DNA of 64,000 bases from Aquabacterium sp. (GCA_023266355.1 JAHFQM010000002.1:434001-498000); one strand, 5' to 3'; numbered from the stretch's first letter, positions 1 to 8,600 are shown. Notes: generated by a model from the letters alone, not told the origin. A program made the numbers and translations.

Positions 1-2406
1 ACTCAGGGTGTAGCTCAAGCTGCTTTGAACCGTGTCCACCCCTTCGTTGGCGAGCTCGGTGATCACGTCTGTCAGGCTGTCGACACCATAGGTGTCATTG
101 CCCTTGCCGCCCACCAGGGTGTCTGCGCCGGCGCCGCCACGCAGGGTGTCATCCCAGACGCTGCCTTGGAACAGGTCGTTGCCTGCGCCGCCGGTCAGGT
201 CAAAGCGCAAGCGCTCCAAATTGGCACCCAGCGTGTAGCCAAGCACCTTCGTGATCACGGTGTCGGTGCCCTCGCGGGCTCGCTCCACGATGATGTCGCT
301 GAGGCTGTCAACAATGTAGGTGTCATCGCCCACTCCGCCCGCCATGGAGTCACTGCCTGCGCCCCCATCCAGCGTGTCTTGGCCGAAGCCACCTTCCAGG
401 GTGTCGTTGCCGTCCAGGCCCGACAGCTTGTCGCTGTTGAGGCTCCCCATCAGGCGGTTGTTCAGCCCGTTACCGACCAGCGTGGAAACCGCAGTGGTTT
501 TCATGCCCGTCATGCTTCGAATGCCATTCTCCACATTGGCCGCCAGCACGTAGGTGCCGCCGTCGGTAAAGTTGTTGCTATCGCCCCCCACGAAGTACAC
601 GGTGTCGACGCCCTCGTTGGCCAGCTCAACCACTTGGGGCGGGCGACCGGATGTGACCACGATTTGGTAGAAGTCATCGCCAGCACCGCCAAACAGCGAC
701 TGGTGATCGGTGGCGTAGGAGCCAGCGCTGATCAGGGTGTCGTTCCCATCCAGGCCATAAAGTTGTGTGCCTGCACCAGCTTCGGTGTTGCCCTCGTTGC
801 TGATGAGCACGTTGTCCTGGGCATTGCCGCGGCCGATGACAATCGCCTTGCCGGTCAGTTGCAGGTTCTCCAGCCCATCGGCCAAGGTGTGGCTGAGTTC
901 CGTGACCACCGTGTCGATGCCGGCCGTCGATGCATCCTCCACGATCACATCGCTCAAGGAGTCGAGCACATAGGTGTCGCTGCCGGCGCCGCCGACCAAG
1001 GTGTCTGCGCCTGCGCCACCGTTCAAGACATCGTCACCCGCCAATCCCATCAGGACGTTGTTCTGGGCATTGCCCGTCAGGGTGTTGTCTGACGCATTGC
1101 CTGTCGCGGCAATGGCCACACCGGTCAGAGTCAGGTTTTCAACGTTGTCACCCAGGGTGTAGTCGATCTGAGAGAGCACCTGGTCAATGCCACTGAAATG
1201 GAAGAGTCCATTCGGCCCCAAGTCTCCATCCTCTACGACGACGTCCGTCGTGCTGGTCACGATGTAAGTGTCGCTGCCATCGCCGCCCACCAAGGTGTCG
1301 GCACCTTCGCCACCATCCAAGACGTTGTCTGCCTCGTTGCCGGTGATGACATTGTCCAAACCGTTGCCGGTGCCATTGATGTTGTCAACGCCGACCAAAG
1401 TCAGGTCTTCCACCTGATCCATGAGGGACAAGCTGATGGCCGACTTGACCAAGTCGCGCCCGCCACCGATTTCCTCGACAACCACGTCCCCCAGGTTGTC
1501 CACCCAGTACACATCGTCGCCCGCGCCGCCGATCAGGGTGTCTTTGCCCTGCCCACCGTCCAGCGTGTTGTTGAATTCGTTGCCCGAGATGAGGTTTTCC
1601 TGCGCATTGCCCGTGGCATTGAGGGCGCCCGGGCCTTGCAGGAACAACTGCTCGACGTTCGAACCCATGGTCCAGCTGACCGTGCTGAACACCTTGTCCG
1701 TGCCCATGTCGGTTGCTTCCAGAACCACATCGCCGGCATCGTCAACCCAATAGGTGTCATTGCCCCCTCCTCCGCTCATGGTGTCGGCCCCGACGCCACC
1801 ATCCAAGGTGTCATCGCCAGCAGCAGCAGGGGCGGTCTGGACGACGAAACGAACGAAGCCACCGTAGGGCATGGCACCATTGCCGCCTTCAGAGAACTTG
1901 ATGATCTGGCCGCCGTTTTGCGCGGGGGAGAGGTCGTAGGCGTAATAGCTCTTGCTGCCGTCCGGGTTGATGATTTGGAAAGGCAGTCGCAAATCGACGC
2001 TGTTGCCAATGATCGAGTTCAGGTAGACCTCTTTGTCACCCGTGATCACACTGCCGTTGTAATAGCGCGTGTCGTTGGTGTAGAGCACATCGATGACGGT
2101 GTCCGACGCCGCCAGAAAGTCGGCAGAGACGTAGTAATCGGTGCCACCGCTCGACTGCTGTGCCACGTCAAAGGTGCCCATCACCGACCCGTTGATGCGG
2201 ATCGCCAGGGTGGTGGGTGTGTTAACGGTGCCCCAGATGTTGGAGCGCGCATTGATGGCCAGCACGTCGTCGCCGAACAGTTGGTCATTGCCGGCGCCTC
2301 CGGCGACAAGGTCATTGCCCGACCTGCCGATGAGGGTGTCGCCTGCTTGCGTGCCCTGCATGCTGTCGTTGGTGATTTGTCCGTTGATGAGTTGCCCGAT
2401 GGTCAT
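1..2406 (-). CDS. RTX/haemolysin-type Ca2+-binding repeat protein, first copy (3' end missing)
   Basis: Reading from 2406 down, the frame stays open to the window edge, so 802 codons are visible and the C-terminus is lost. The start ATG has GGCGGAG about 9 bases upstream. The protein opens with a short RTX block (GxGxD nonapeptides), then about residues 50-160 form a non-repeat beta-rich stretch reading like a CBM60-type Ca-dependent carbohydrate-binding module (pattern I-W-G-T, L-A-I-R-I-N-G, NDT, VYLNSI). After about residue 220 it becomes RTX modules, each with GGxGxD repeats followed by DTYxVDxxxDVVxE-xxEGxDTV. Such proteins are normally secreted unfolded by type I secretion and fold outside on Ca2+; no secretion signal or transporter gene is visible here. 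It is the last gene of the DUF1800-DUF1501-RTX operon. It is paralogous to the giant gene at 8601-15068 and shares an 83-bp identical block with it. Adhesin or surface-layer role is inferred only. Confidence 0.88.
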   Translation of the reverse strand, partial: MTIGQLINGQITNDSMQGTQAGDTLIGRSGNDLVAGGAGNDQLFGDDVLAINARSNIWGTVNTPTTLAIRINGSVMGTFDVAQQSSGGTDYYVSADFLAASDTVIDVLYTNDTRYYNGSVITGDKEVYLNSIIGNSVDLRLPFQIINPDGSKSYYAYDLSPAQNGGQIIKFSEGGNGAMPYGGFVRFVVQTAPAAAGDDTLDGGVGADTMSGGGGNDTYWVDDAGDVVLEATDMGTDKVFSTVSWTMGSNVEQLFLQGPGALNATGNAQENLISGNEFNNTLDGGQGKDTLIGGAGDDVYWVDNLGDVVVEEIGGGRDLVKSAISLSLMDQVEDLTLVGVDNINGTGNGLDNVITGNEADNVLDGGEGADTLVGGDGSDTYIVTSTTDVVVEDGDLGPNGLFHFSGIDQVLSQIDYTLGDNVENLTLTGVAIAATGNASDNTLTGNAQNNVLMGLAGDDVLNGGAGADTLVGGAGSDTYVLDSLSDVIVEDASTAGIDTVVTELSHTLADGLENLQLTGKAIVIGRGNAQDNVLISNEGNTEAGAGTQLYGLDGNDTLISAGSYATDHQSLFGGAGDDFYQIVVTSGRPPQVVELANEGVDTVYFVGGDSNNFTDGGTYVLAANVENGIRSMTGMKTTAVSTLVGNGLNNRLMGSLNSDKLSGLDGNDTLEGGFGQDTLDGGAGSDSMAGGVGDDTYIVDSLSDIIVERAREGTDTVITKVLGYTLGANLERLRFDLTGGAGNDLFQGSVWDDTLRGGAGADTLVGGKGNDTYGVDSLTDVITELANEGVDTVQSSLSYTLS

Positions 2407-2446
2407 GAATTTCTCCGCCTCGCTGAATGGTTGGTTTTTGGGTCAG

Positions 2447-4030
2447 TCACAGGAAACCAAGGTTGATGCCCAGACTGCTTGAGCGGAAGTTGTCGATGTA
2501 AGGTGCCACGGAGGGCAGATCCTGCTCTGGCACACCCATCCATGTGGCCAAGGTCGCGGCGACTTGGTCCACGGCCATGGTCGGCACCAGGCGGCCTGAG
2601 CCATAGTCATCGGGCGTGTCGATGCCCACCTTGGGCGCCTGTCCGTAGAACTGCCCCCCCTTGACTGCACCGCCAAGGACGAAATGCATGCTGCCCCAAC
2701 CGTGGTCGGTTCCGTCCCCGTTGCTCTTGAGCGTGCGACCGAAATCAGATGCTGTGAACAGGGTCACCTTCTCGGCGCATCCCATGTCGCGGGTGACCTT
2801 GTGAAACTCGACCATGCACTCTGCGACTTGCTGAAGCAAGACGGAGTGGTTTTTCGCCATGTCAGAGTGGTTGTCGAACCCCCCCAAAGAGACGAAAAAG
2901 ACCTGGCGACGCGCGCCCGTCACACGACGGGCAGCGATGATCCTGGCAACCATGGCCAGTTGCTTGCCCAAGGTCTCGCCACTGGGGCCCGTCTTGTTGA
3001 GCGCGGGGTACTTCAGACTCCCCAGCGCATCGCGGGAGGCCAGGATGGCGTTGGTCTGTGCCGCTTCTGGCGTGAGTGAGGCATCCAGGCCCACCGACAA
3101 GACATCGCCTGCATCGATGGCGCGGCGCATCACGGCGGTGTGCGCATCTTCGAACAGGCCAGACCCAGTGCCAGTGACGATCTGTGCGAGCGCATCGGCC
3201 GCAGCCGATGATCCCCAAATCCCGTTTCTGAGCGTGTCAAACCGGTCGGGCCCACCGGTGCCAACCTGGTACTGAACCACATTGTTGCCGGTCAAAAAGG
3301 CGCTGTTGCCCGCCAAGCTGATGGTCGTGAACGTGCTTTGCTCGTTCAGGACCTGCAGGTCATCCAGTGCGCGCCCCCCCCAGCCCGTGGCTGCGCTGTC
3401 CACGCCATGCGAGGTCAGCCAGTAGGAGGTCTGGTAATCGTGGGCAAACAGCGAAGTGGGCAATGTGCCCATGGCACCGCTGCGGTACTGGGCATACGTC
3501 GGGCTGTTGGGCTGCAGCAGGGGGCCGACATTGAGCAACACGGCAAGGCGCCGCTCCGATGCCACATCGCTGTTGAACAAAGGTGCCAGGCTGCTCAGCG
3601 CCGGTGCCAGGGCGTACTGTCGCGGGGTCACGCCGTCTCGCTCCAGCGCGGGGCGGCTGACGTTTCGGATGTCGCGGGGGTTGAGCACCAGCTGAGACAG
3701 GGGCTTCATCGGCACGTTGGGGTAGGCCGAAGGAATGTCCACCGCGCTGCCATCGGGGCCCATCCGAAGCTGATCCTTCTGATAGGCCAAATCGCTTCGG
3801 TAAGTTCGGTAGGCGTTGTAGCTGGGCTCGTCGTAAGGAACGAGCGTGTTGGCGTAGTCGTTCCCCCCACCCAGGTACAAACAGACGATGGCTTTGTAGT
3901 CGTCGCCTGAGGCAGAGGCAGTTTGGGCACTGACCTTGCCGATTTGTGCAAGGCTCAAACCCAGGGCGGCTCGCCCGCCCATGGACATGGCCGATGCAGC
4001 GCGCAGGAAATGGCGGCGTGTCGTTGACAT
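2447..4030 (-). CDS. DUF1501 family protein with Tat signal, first copy
   Basis: The 527-residue product begins with a twin-arginine signal (TRRHFLRAAS, then a hydrophobic stretch ending near VSAQTASA), so it is probably exported folded. The body matches DUF1501, a family related in fold to alkaline phosphatase/sulfatase enzymes: GGNDYANTLVPYD near residue 55 and, in the C-terminal third, SLGGFDNHSD, SDFGRT and GTDHGWG, which look like metal-ligand positions. The substrate is unknown for the family. It sits 14 bp downstream of the DUF1800 gene and 40 bp upstream of the RTX gene, all on the minus strand, so the three are probably co-transcribed. DUF1800/DUF1501 pairs are a known recurring arrangement. 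The paralogue is at 15191-16708. Confidence 0.9.
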   Translation of the reverse strand: MSTTRRHFLRAASAMSMGGRAALGLSLAQIGKVSAQTASASGDDYKAIVCLYLGGGNDYANTLVPYDEPSYNAYRTYRSDLAYQKDQLRMGPDGSAVDIPSAYPNVPMKPLSQLVLNPRDIRNVSRPALERDGVTPRQYALAPALSSLAPLFNSDVASERRLAVLLNVGPLLQPNSPTYAQYRSGAMGTLPTSLFAHDYQTSYWLTSHGVDSAATGWGGRALDDLQVLNEQSTFTTISLAGNSAFLTGNNVVQYQVGTGGPDRFDTLRNGIWGSSAAADALAQIVTGTGSGLFEDAHTAVMRRAIDAGDVLSVGLDASLTPEAAQTNAILASRDALGSLKYPALNKTGPSGETLGKQLAMVARIIAARRVTGARRQVFFVSLGGFDNHSDMAKNHSVLLQQVAECMVEFHKVTRDMGCAEKVTLFTASDFGRTLKSNGDGTDHGWGSMHFVLGGAVKGGQFYGQAPKVGIDTPDDYGSGRLVPTMAVDQVAATLATWMGVPEQDLPSVAPYIDNFRSSSLGINLGFL

Positions 4031-4044
4031 GGAGATCCTCCTCT

Positions 4045-5628
4045 TTACTTTTGTGTGATGTACTCAGGCGCAGACATGACCAGCAACGCAGCCGTTTTGA
4101 TGCGGTTCTCCCGCTGATCGCTGGTGGCCATGGGCATGGTGTTGATCGCTCGGGTCATCAACGCCATGGTTGACGGCGAGAGTCGTCCTGCAGCCAGAAG
4201 GACATTGAGCTCGTTCACCAGCGCCGTGGCGTCGCTGGCTTTGGGCAGCCAGCCTGAGTAATCGGCGGCACATTCCAGGTTCGGGTCACGGAGGGACCAG
4301 CCAATGATGGTCGCCATGGCCCTCACGTAGCCGATCACGCTGGATTCGGTCGTGATCTGAAACTCTGGCCCCAACAACCGCTCTTGCGAGGGCAGGCTGA
4401 AGTCGGTGCCGGGTGGCGAATAGTCAGGACGGTAGAAGTTGAAGACGGAAGGCGACTTCATGGGCTCTTGCCCGACGTTTCTGAAGTACTCCCAAACGCG
4501 GTGCCTGTCTGTCCACCAGTTGCCCGTTTTGGACTTCATGTTGAAGGCCTTGGCAAACTGGACCAAACGCGTGGCAGGTTCCCTCAATTTCCCGAACTGC
4601 TCCGGATGGGGGCCCATGCCATTGCGCCGCCCTTCCGCATCCAGCAAGTCTGGGTCCATCAAAATCGCTTTGATGACGGCCTTCATGTCACCACGCACGC
4701 CATGACCGTCGTTGTTGAACGCGGCAGCCACGCGGCGGACATAATCCGGGCTGGGGTTGCTGGTCACCAGCTTCTGGATGAGTTGCTTGCCGATGAAGGG
4801 ACCCACGTTGGGATGCTGAAAAATTGCATCCAGTGCGAGGCGCATGTTGTCCTGCGGCGATGCACCGGCAGGGATGGTGATGCCCGGCGCGAAGCTGAAA
4901 GACTTGGCACCGCTGTCAAAGTTGACAGGCGAATTGACCATCGGTCGCTTCCAGCGAGCGTATGCGCCTGGCCAATCGGGAATGTCGGCATCCCAGCCGG
5001 TGAACACGCGTGCCAGTGCTTCGACGTCGGCTTGGGTGTAGGCCTGCTGAAAGCTGTTATCAACCGCCACCGGGTTGCCCGCATCGTCCAGAACGAACAG
5101 TCCGATGGTGAAGAGTTGCAGCAACTCCCGCGCGTAGTTTTCGTCCGGTTGCTGCGTGCCTTGGGCGTCCGCCTTGCGGCTGCCGCGGAAGGTCAGGTAG
5201 TACGCCATGAACAGCGAACTGGAGATGCCCTGCAGGATGTCCCTGAAGTTTCCGAAGGCGCGCTCTTCCAGCATGTCCAGGTAGCTGGCACCGCCGTAGC
5301 CGGTGAAACCGGCGATGTTGTTGCGAACCGATGTCACCAGAATCTCGCTCAAGGCGAAAGTGATTTTCTGGCGAAGGAGGTCACGCCCTTCAATGAAGCG
5401 ACGCCAGACGGATGTGCCCAAGTCACCGTCCGTGACGCCCGGCGTTGTCGGCGAATAGCGTTGCGATAGCCAATCCCAGTGACTGGTCTGACGCCAGGCG
5501 GTGAACTGCCGATCCATCCAGGCATCGAAGCCGGCTTGCCGCACGGCTTCGATGTCGCTGCTGTTGTAGCCCAGGGCTGCGTGGCCCAGGAAGCGCGCAG
5601 CCTCCGCACGCGTGGGGGTCAAGGCCAT
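4045..5628 (-). CDS. DUF1800 family protein, first copy
   Basis: The 527-residue product matches DUF1800: N-terminal RAEAARFLGHAALG, GRDLLRQKITFALSEI near residue 85, and the signature NYARELLQLFTIGLF near residue 165. The start ATG at 5628 is preceded by AGGAGGACC at good spacing. No signal peptide or membrane segment is seen at the N-terminus, although its partner DUF1501 has a Tat signal. The biochemical function of DUF1800 is unknown; it is usually paired with DUF1501. It is first in the operon, and the region upstream carries sequence blocks shared with the second copy. The N-terminal 50 residues are nearly identical to the paralogue at 16726-18336, while the middle of the protein diverges. 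Confidence 0.9.
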   Translation of the reverse strand: MALTPTRAEAARFLGHAALGYNSSDIEAVRQAGFDAWMDRQFTAWRQTSHWDWLSQRYSPTTPGVTDGDLGTSVWRRFIEGRDLLRQKITFALSEILVTSVRNNIAGFTGYGGASYLDMLEERAFGNFRDILQGISSSLFMAYYLTFRGSRKADAQGTQQPDENYARELLQLFTIGLFVLDDAGNPVAVDNSFQQAYTQADVEALARVFTGWDADIPDWPGAYARWKRPMVNSPVNFDSGAKSFSFAPGITIPAGASPQDNMRLALDAIFQHPNVGPFIGKQLIQKLVTSNPSPDYVRRVAAAFNNDGHGVRGDMKAVIKAILMDPDLLDAEGRRNGMGPHPEQFGKLREPATRLVQFAKAFNMKSKTGNWWTDRHRVWEYFRNVGQEPMKSPSVFNFYRPDYSPPGTDFSLPSQERLLGPEFQITTESSVIGYVRAMATIIGWSLRDPNLECAADYSGWLPKASDATALVNELNVLLAAGRLSPSTMALMTRAINTMPMATSDQRENRIKTAALLVMSAPEYITQK

Positions 5629-5830
5629 GAAAGGTCCTCCTGTTCGTTTGTGGTGCGCCTGGCTTCATTGGCTCAGGCCGATCTCTGTCCAATGCAATTC
5701 TGGACAGATGACGTGACCCTCTTGCATCGCTTTGCACGATGCGGAAAGGCAATCAGGGCCATGCGCTGTGACCGTGATGGCATCACACTGGGCTGAACGG
5801 GAGGGGGCCCGGCCGTTCGGTGGATGCCGT
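5629..5830 (-). promoter_or_regulatory. Upstream region of first DUF1800 operon, duplicated at 18337-18538
   Basis: This stretch lies before the first DUF1800 start and aligns with the region before the second DUF1800 gene. Blocks kept exactly include GCTTTGCACGATGCGGAAA (5729-5747 and 18437-18455), CCATGCGCTGTGACC (5759-5773 and 18467-18481), CTGAACGGGAGGG, and a 21-bp block at 5810-5830 (18518-18538). In this copy GCATCG and CGATGC flank a 7-nt centre at 5726-5744. The conserved blocks are likely promoter or regulator sites for the operon, but I cannot assign a sigma factor. The rest, 5831-6032, is the leader of the next plus-strand gene, with no other feature seen. Confidence 0.5.
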
Positions 5831-6032
5831 GCTGATGCTGGCGTTGCTGCGTGCGCCGCGTCTTGTCCGCGCCATGTGCCTGTCGGAGTGGCGCCCGGAC
5901 CTGCGACTTGCCTGATTTCACGCTGGGCAACCCACCGCCAGCGGCCACCAAGTGAGGCACCAGCGCGGTGCTTCACAGCCGCGTCACATGCAAAGCCGAT
6001 ACCCGGGGCTTCACCACCCAGAGGAGCGCTTC

Positions 6033-6734
6033 ATGTTGTTCAGGTCATCGATCAACAGGTCCTTGTTCCGCACGCTGCGCGACGAGTTCGACCGCTACCC
6101 CAACCTCCACCTCGACGAGCCCGTCGCGCTTGGCCAGGTCGGCGTCATCGACAACGCCGCGGGCAACTTCGAGTGGCGCACCAGCCTGGACACCCTGGGC
6201 GTGAAAGCGCCCCTCTTGCCCGGTGGCCCGACCCCGGCCATCGTCAACACGGCCTACACCACCGGTTCCAACACCCGCTGCGACTTCACCCTGGACGCGG
6301 CCGGCCTCGGTGCCGCCGACTTCGACTTCCAAAGCCAGCGCTCGCTGGCCACACAGGCCCTGGGCATGCGCACCGAGCGCTACGACATCGGCCTGCTGGA
6401 AGCCGCGCTGAACGCCCACATCCAGGCGGGCAACACGTGGAACCGCGACTGGGTCATCGTCACCCAGATCCACCCGGCCGAGGCCTACACCCTGCTGTTC
6501 AGCCGCAGCACGGACGTCGAGGCCCGCATCGCCACCCAGGTGCCGGTGTCGTCACCGGCCTTCAACATCGCCGACCCCCAACTCGGGCTGGCCTTGACGC
6601 GTTCCAGCGGCGCGCTCTACAGCGTGCTGGCACAGGCTGACGTGGTGCCCTACTTCCGCATCCACAAGCTCAAAGGCTGGCGCGGCGCGGGCGAAGGCCA
6701 GAAGTTGACGCTGGAGCCGTATGGGCGCGGGTGA
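6033..6734 (+). CDS. Uncharacterised protein, first gene of a three-gene operon
   Basis: I do not recognise this 233-residue protein. The ATG at 6033 has GAGGAG 6 nt upstream and is preferred over an in-frame ATG at 5952, which lacks a clear site. There is no signal peptide or long hydrophobic segment. The sequence alternates short hydrophobic and polar stretches (VIVTQIHPAEAYTLLF; LYSVLAQADVVPYFRIHKL), which suggests a mainly beta fold. It begins with an amphipathic, basic stretch (FRSSINRSLFRTLRDEF). It overlaps the next gene, a lipoprotein, by 14 bp, so the two are translationally linked. Function is unknown; see findings for a speculative structural idea. Confidence 0.8.
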   Translation: MLFRSSINRSLFRTLRDEFDRYPNLHLDEPVALGQVGVIDNAAGNFEWRTSLDTLGVKAPLLPGGPTPAIVNTAYTTGSNTRCDFTLDAAGLGAADFDFQSQRSLATQALGMRTERYDIGLLEAALNAHIQAGNTWNRDWVIVTQIHPAEAYTLLFSRSTDVEARIATQVPVSSPAFNIADPQLGLALTRSSGALYSVLAQADVVPYFRIHKLKGWRGAGEGQKLTLEPYGRG

Positions 6735-7455
6735 GCGGCGCGGCATGCCCCCACAGGGGCGGGCCGGGGTGATGGCGCTGGCCCTGTGTTTGGCTATGGC
6801 GCTGGGGGCCTGCGCCACGCCCGATGCCCCTGTCACCCCAGCCCACCTCCATTGGGACTACGAGCGCGACGGACTGGGCATCAGCGAGATCGATCGGAAG
6901 GGGCGCATGTGGAGCGATCTCCCGATGGGGCGTTTGCTCGGTCGCTTGCAAGGTTCCGCCCCCCTGGACAACCTCGAACTGAGCGCCGGCGAACTGCATG
7001 CGGCCATCGTGTCGGCCTTGGCGCCACCGCGGCGTTTCCTGGCGGCGATGCCCAGGTCCGGCACATCGCGGGCCTCGCTGGCGCCGGAAGGCACGACAGC
7101 GGCGCCCGCCGACAGCACCACCGATGGCAGCGAACGCGGCTGGGGCATCGCGTCGTCGAACGAGGGGCAAATCACCACCGACTGGCAACGCATCCCGGGC
7201 CGCGAGGCCGGCTTCCTGTGGTGGAAGAAGCGCTACGACACCGAGGTGCGCCACGTCATCACCGTCAAGCAGGCGTTCCGCTCCAGCAGCCTCAGCAGCT
7301 ACAGCATCGAGACCGAAGTGCGCGAGCGCCCCAACGCCAACTACGACTGGGCGCCCGCCAACCCGGAGCTGGGCCGCGCCTCCTTCGAGCGCATCAAGGA
7401 CCAGCTGTGGGCGTCCATCCAAGTGCAATCGAACCGAAAGAAGGCGCGCAAATGA
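6721..7455 (+). CDS. Putative lipoprotein, second gene of the three-gene operon
   Basis: The 244-residue product has a signal peptide with lipobox LGAC (Cys31 counting from the ATG at 6721), so it is probably lipid-anchored. GGAG lies just before the ATG at 6721; later in-frame ATGs at 6745 and 6772 would also keep the lipobox, so the exact start is uncertain. After a short region of low complexity (about residues 100-140, rich in Ala, Thr and Ser), a C-terminal domain of about 90 residues has alternating beta-like strands (TDWQRIPG, RHVITVKQAF, SYSIETEVRERP) reminiscent of domains in envelope lipoproteins. No family is recognised. It overlaps the upstream gene by 14 bp and the downstream gene by 4 bp (ATGA). 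Confidence 0.78.
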   Translation: MGAGERRGMPPQGRAGVMALALCLAMALGACATPDAPVTPAHLHWDYERDGLGISEIDRKGRMWSDLPMGRLLGRLQGSAPLDNLELSAGELHAAIVSALAPPRRFLAAMPRSGTSRASLAPEGTTAAPADSTTDGSERGWGIASSNEGQITTDWQRIPGREAGFLWWKKRYDTEVRHVITVKQAFRSSSLSSYSIETEVRERPNANYDWAPANPELGRASFERIKDQLWASIQVQSNRKKARK

Positions 7456-7670
7456 AGGTCAGCACCCTCCAGGCCATCCTCAGCATCCTGATCGTGGCCG
7501 TGTTCCTGGCCGTCACCGCCATCGTCGCCCTCACGCCGGTGCTGGGCGGCTATCCGCCCGAACCCTTCACCGAGCACCTCAAAACCTTCTCCACCCTGTA
7601 CTCGGGCGTGATCGGCATCGTCATCGGCTACTACTTTGGCCGACGCAGCGACAGCCCCCACGAGGGCTGA
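7452..7670 (+). CDS. Small two-helix membrane protein, third gene of the operon
   Basis: The 72-residue product has two clear hydrophobic helices, about residues 7-30 (LQAILSILIVAVFLAVTAIV) and 46-64 (TLYSGVIGIVIGYYFG), with a short link containing GGYPPEPF and a charged C-terminus (RRSDSPHEG). The ATG overlaps the lipoprotein stop as ATGA, so it is translationally coupled. It is probably an inner-membrane partner of the two upstream proteins. Function is unknown. The three genes together look like one unit: a soluble protein, a lipoprotein and a membrane peptide. Confidence 0.8.
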   Translation: MKVSTLQAILSILIVAVFLAVTAIVALTPVLGGYPPEPFTEHLKTFSTLYSGVIGIVIGYYFGRRSDSPHEG

Positions 7671-7932
7671 GTCGAGAACGACAAAACAAAGCGCGTCGCT
7701 TGTTTTGAGCGGCACGCCAAACCAACCATTCGGCGTGAGAGCGCGCGCGCAACATCGCAGCGTCAAAAAACGCCATGGTTCATGCCCGCATGGTCGCGCC
7801 TGTCATCAAGCACCGACCGATGCGACCAGGGTTTGCGTCTGCAAGCTCCCGCGCATGACACCGCCATCCGCGAAACTGTTTGTTTCCATTCACCAATGGC
7901 GGGCCTAGCCTGCCTCACTCAGGGAGATCGCG
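7671..7932. other. Intergenic region with a sequence related to 18585-18660
   Basis: No gene is seen. The stretch around 7688-7755 (GCGCGTCGCTTGTTTTGAGC, then GCGCGCGCAACATCG) resembles 18590-18655 (GCGCGTCGCTGGTTGAGAGC, then GCGCGCAACACG), so both intergenic regions carry a related repeat. CCATT and AATGG flank CACC just before the PEP-CTERM gene, and AGGGAGA lies at good spacing before its ATG. Confidence 0.4.
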
Positions 7933-8544
7933 ATGTTGTTGTCAAAACAAATGGGCTTGGCCATGTGGCTGGCCATGGGCCTGTGCTTGAGCGGCGCCCA
8001 AGCCACCACCTTGACCATGGACCTGCCAGAACCTCAGGCGGTGGATGACCTGCTGCTGGAAGGCGTTCACTTCAACTACACCCTGAACGGTGCGGCCTCG
8101 ACCGATGCCACCGTGCCTGTGTACGCCGTGGGCGATCTGCTGCACGTGCAGGACCCCGTGCTGGAAGGCAGCACCGATGGCACGCTGGTGCTGGACTTCG
8201 ACACCCCCGTGAACGATGTGAGTTTTGGCGTCGCGCTGCAGGCAGAAACCGCGCAACCCGATGCGGTGTGGGTGCAAGCCTGGCTGGGCAACACCGTGCA
8301 GGACCAGCGCTGGCTGAGCCTGGTGCCTGAAGTGCTGTTCGCTGAGGCGCGCTATGCATTGTCGGGGCTGGCCATCAACCGCTTGCAGCTTTCCTTTGCC
8401 ATGCCAGCTTCGCGCTTCGTGTTCGACAACCTGAGCTTCACCCCGGCCGTCAGCTCGGTGCCTGAACCTGCCACCCACCTGATGTGGATGGCAGGCCTGA
8501 TGGTCCTGGCCGGCCTGGCCAAGCGCTCGCAGCGCCAAGGCTGA
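7933..8544 (+). CDS. PEP-CTERM sorting domain protein
   Basis: The 203-residue product has an N-terminal signal peptide (MWLAMGLCLSGAQA, cleavage near ATT) and a C-terminal PEP-CTERM tail: SSVPEPATH, a hydrophobic helix (MWMAGLMVLAGLA) and the basic end KRSQRQG. Such proteins are processed by exosortase in exopolysaccharide-producing Gram-negative bacteria; no exosortase gene is in the window. The middle reads as a beta-sandwich-like extracellular domain with FDTPVNDVSFGVAL, of the sort often placed in PEP-CTERM proteins. It converges on the giant RTX gene, whose stop lies 56 bp beyond. Confidence 0.88.
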   Translation: MLLSKQMGLAMWLAMGLCLSGAQATTLTMDLPEPQAVDDLLLEGVHFNYTLNGAASTDATVPVYAVGDLLHVQDPVLEGSTDGTLVLDFDTPVNDVSFGVALQAETAQPDAVWVQAWLGNTVQDQRWLSLVPEVLFAEARYALSGLAINRLQLSFAMPASRFVFDNLSFTPAVSSVPEPATHLMWMAGLMVLAGLAKRSQRQG

Positions 8545-8600
8545 TGCTCACGCAGTGAAGCGGCATGGGCCTCGCGCCCATGCCGCCCTCAACCTCCCCA

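Noticed and set aside
5640..5800. Sigma-54 promoter before the DUF1800 genes
   Set aside because: TTGCA-like text is present in the conserved block, but the GG-N10-GC spacing is not met on either strand in both copies.
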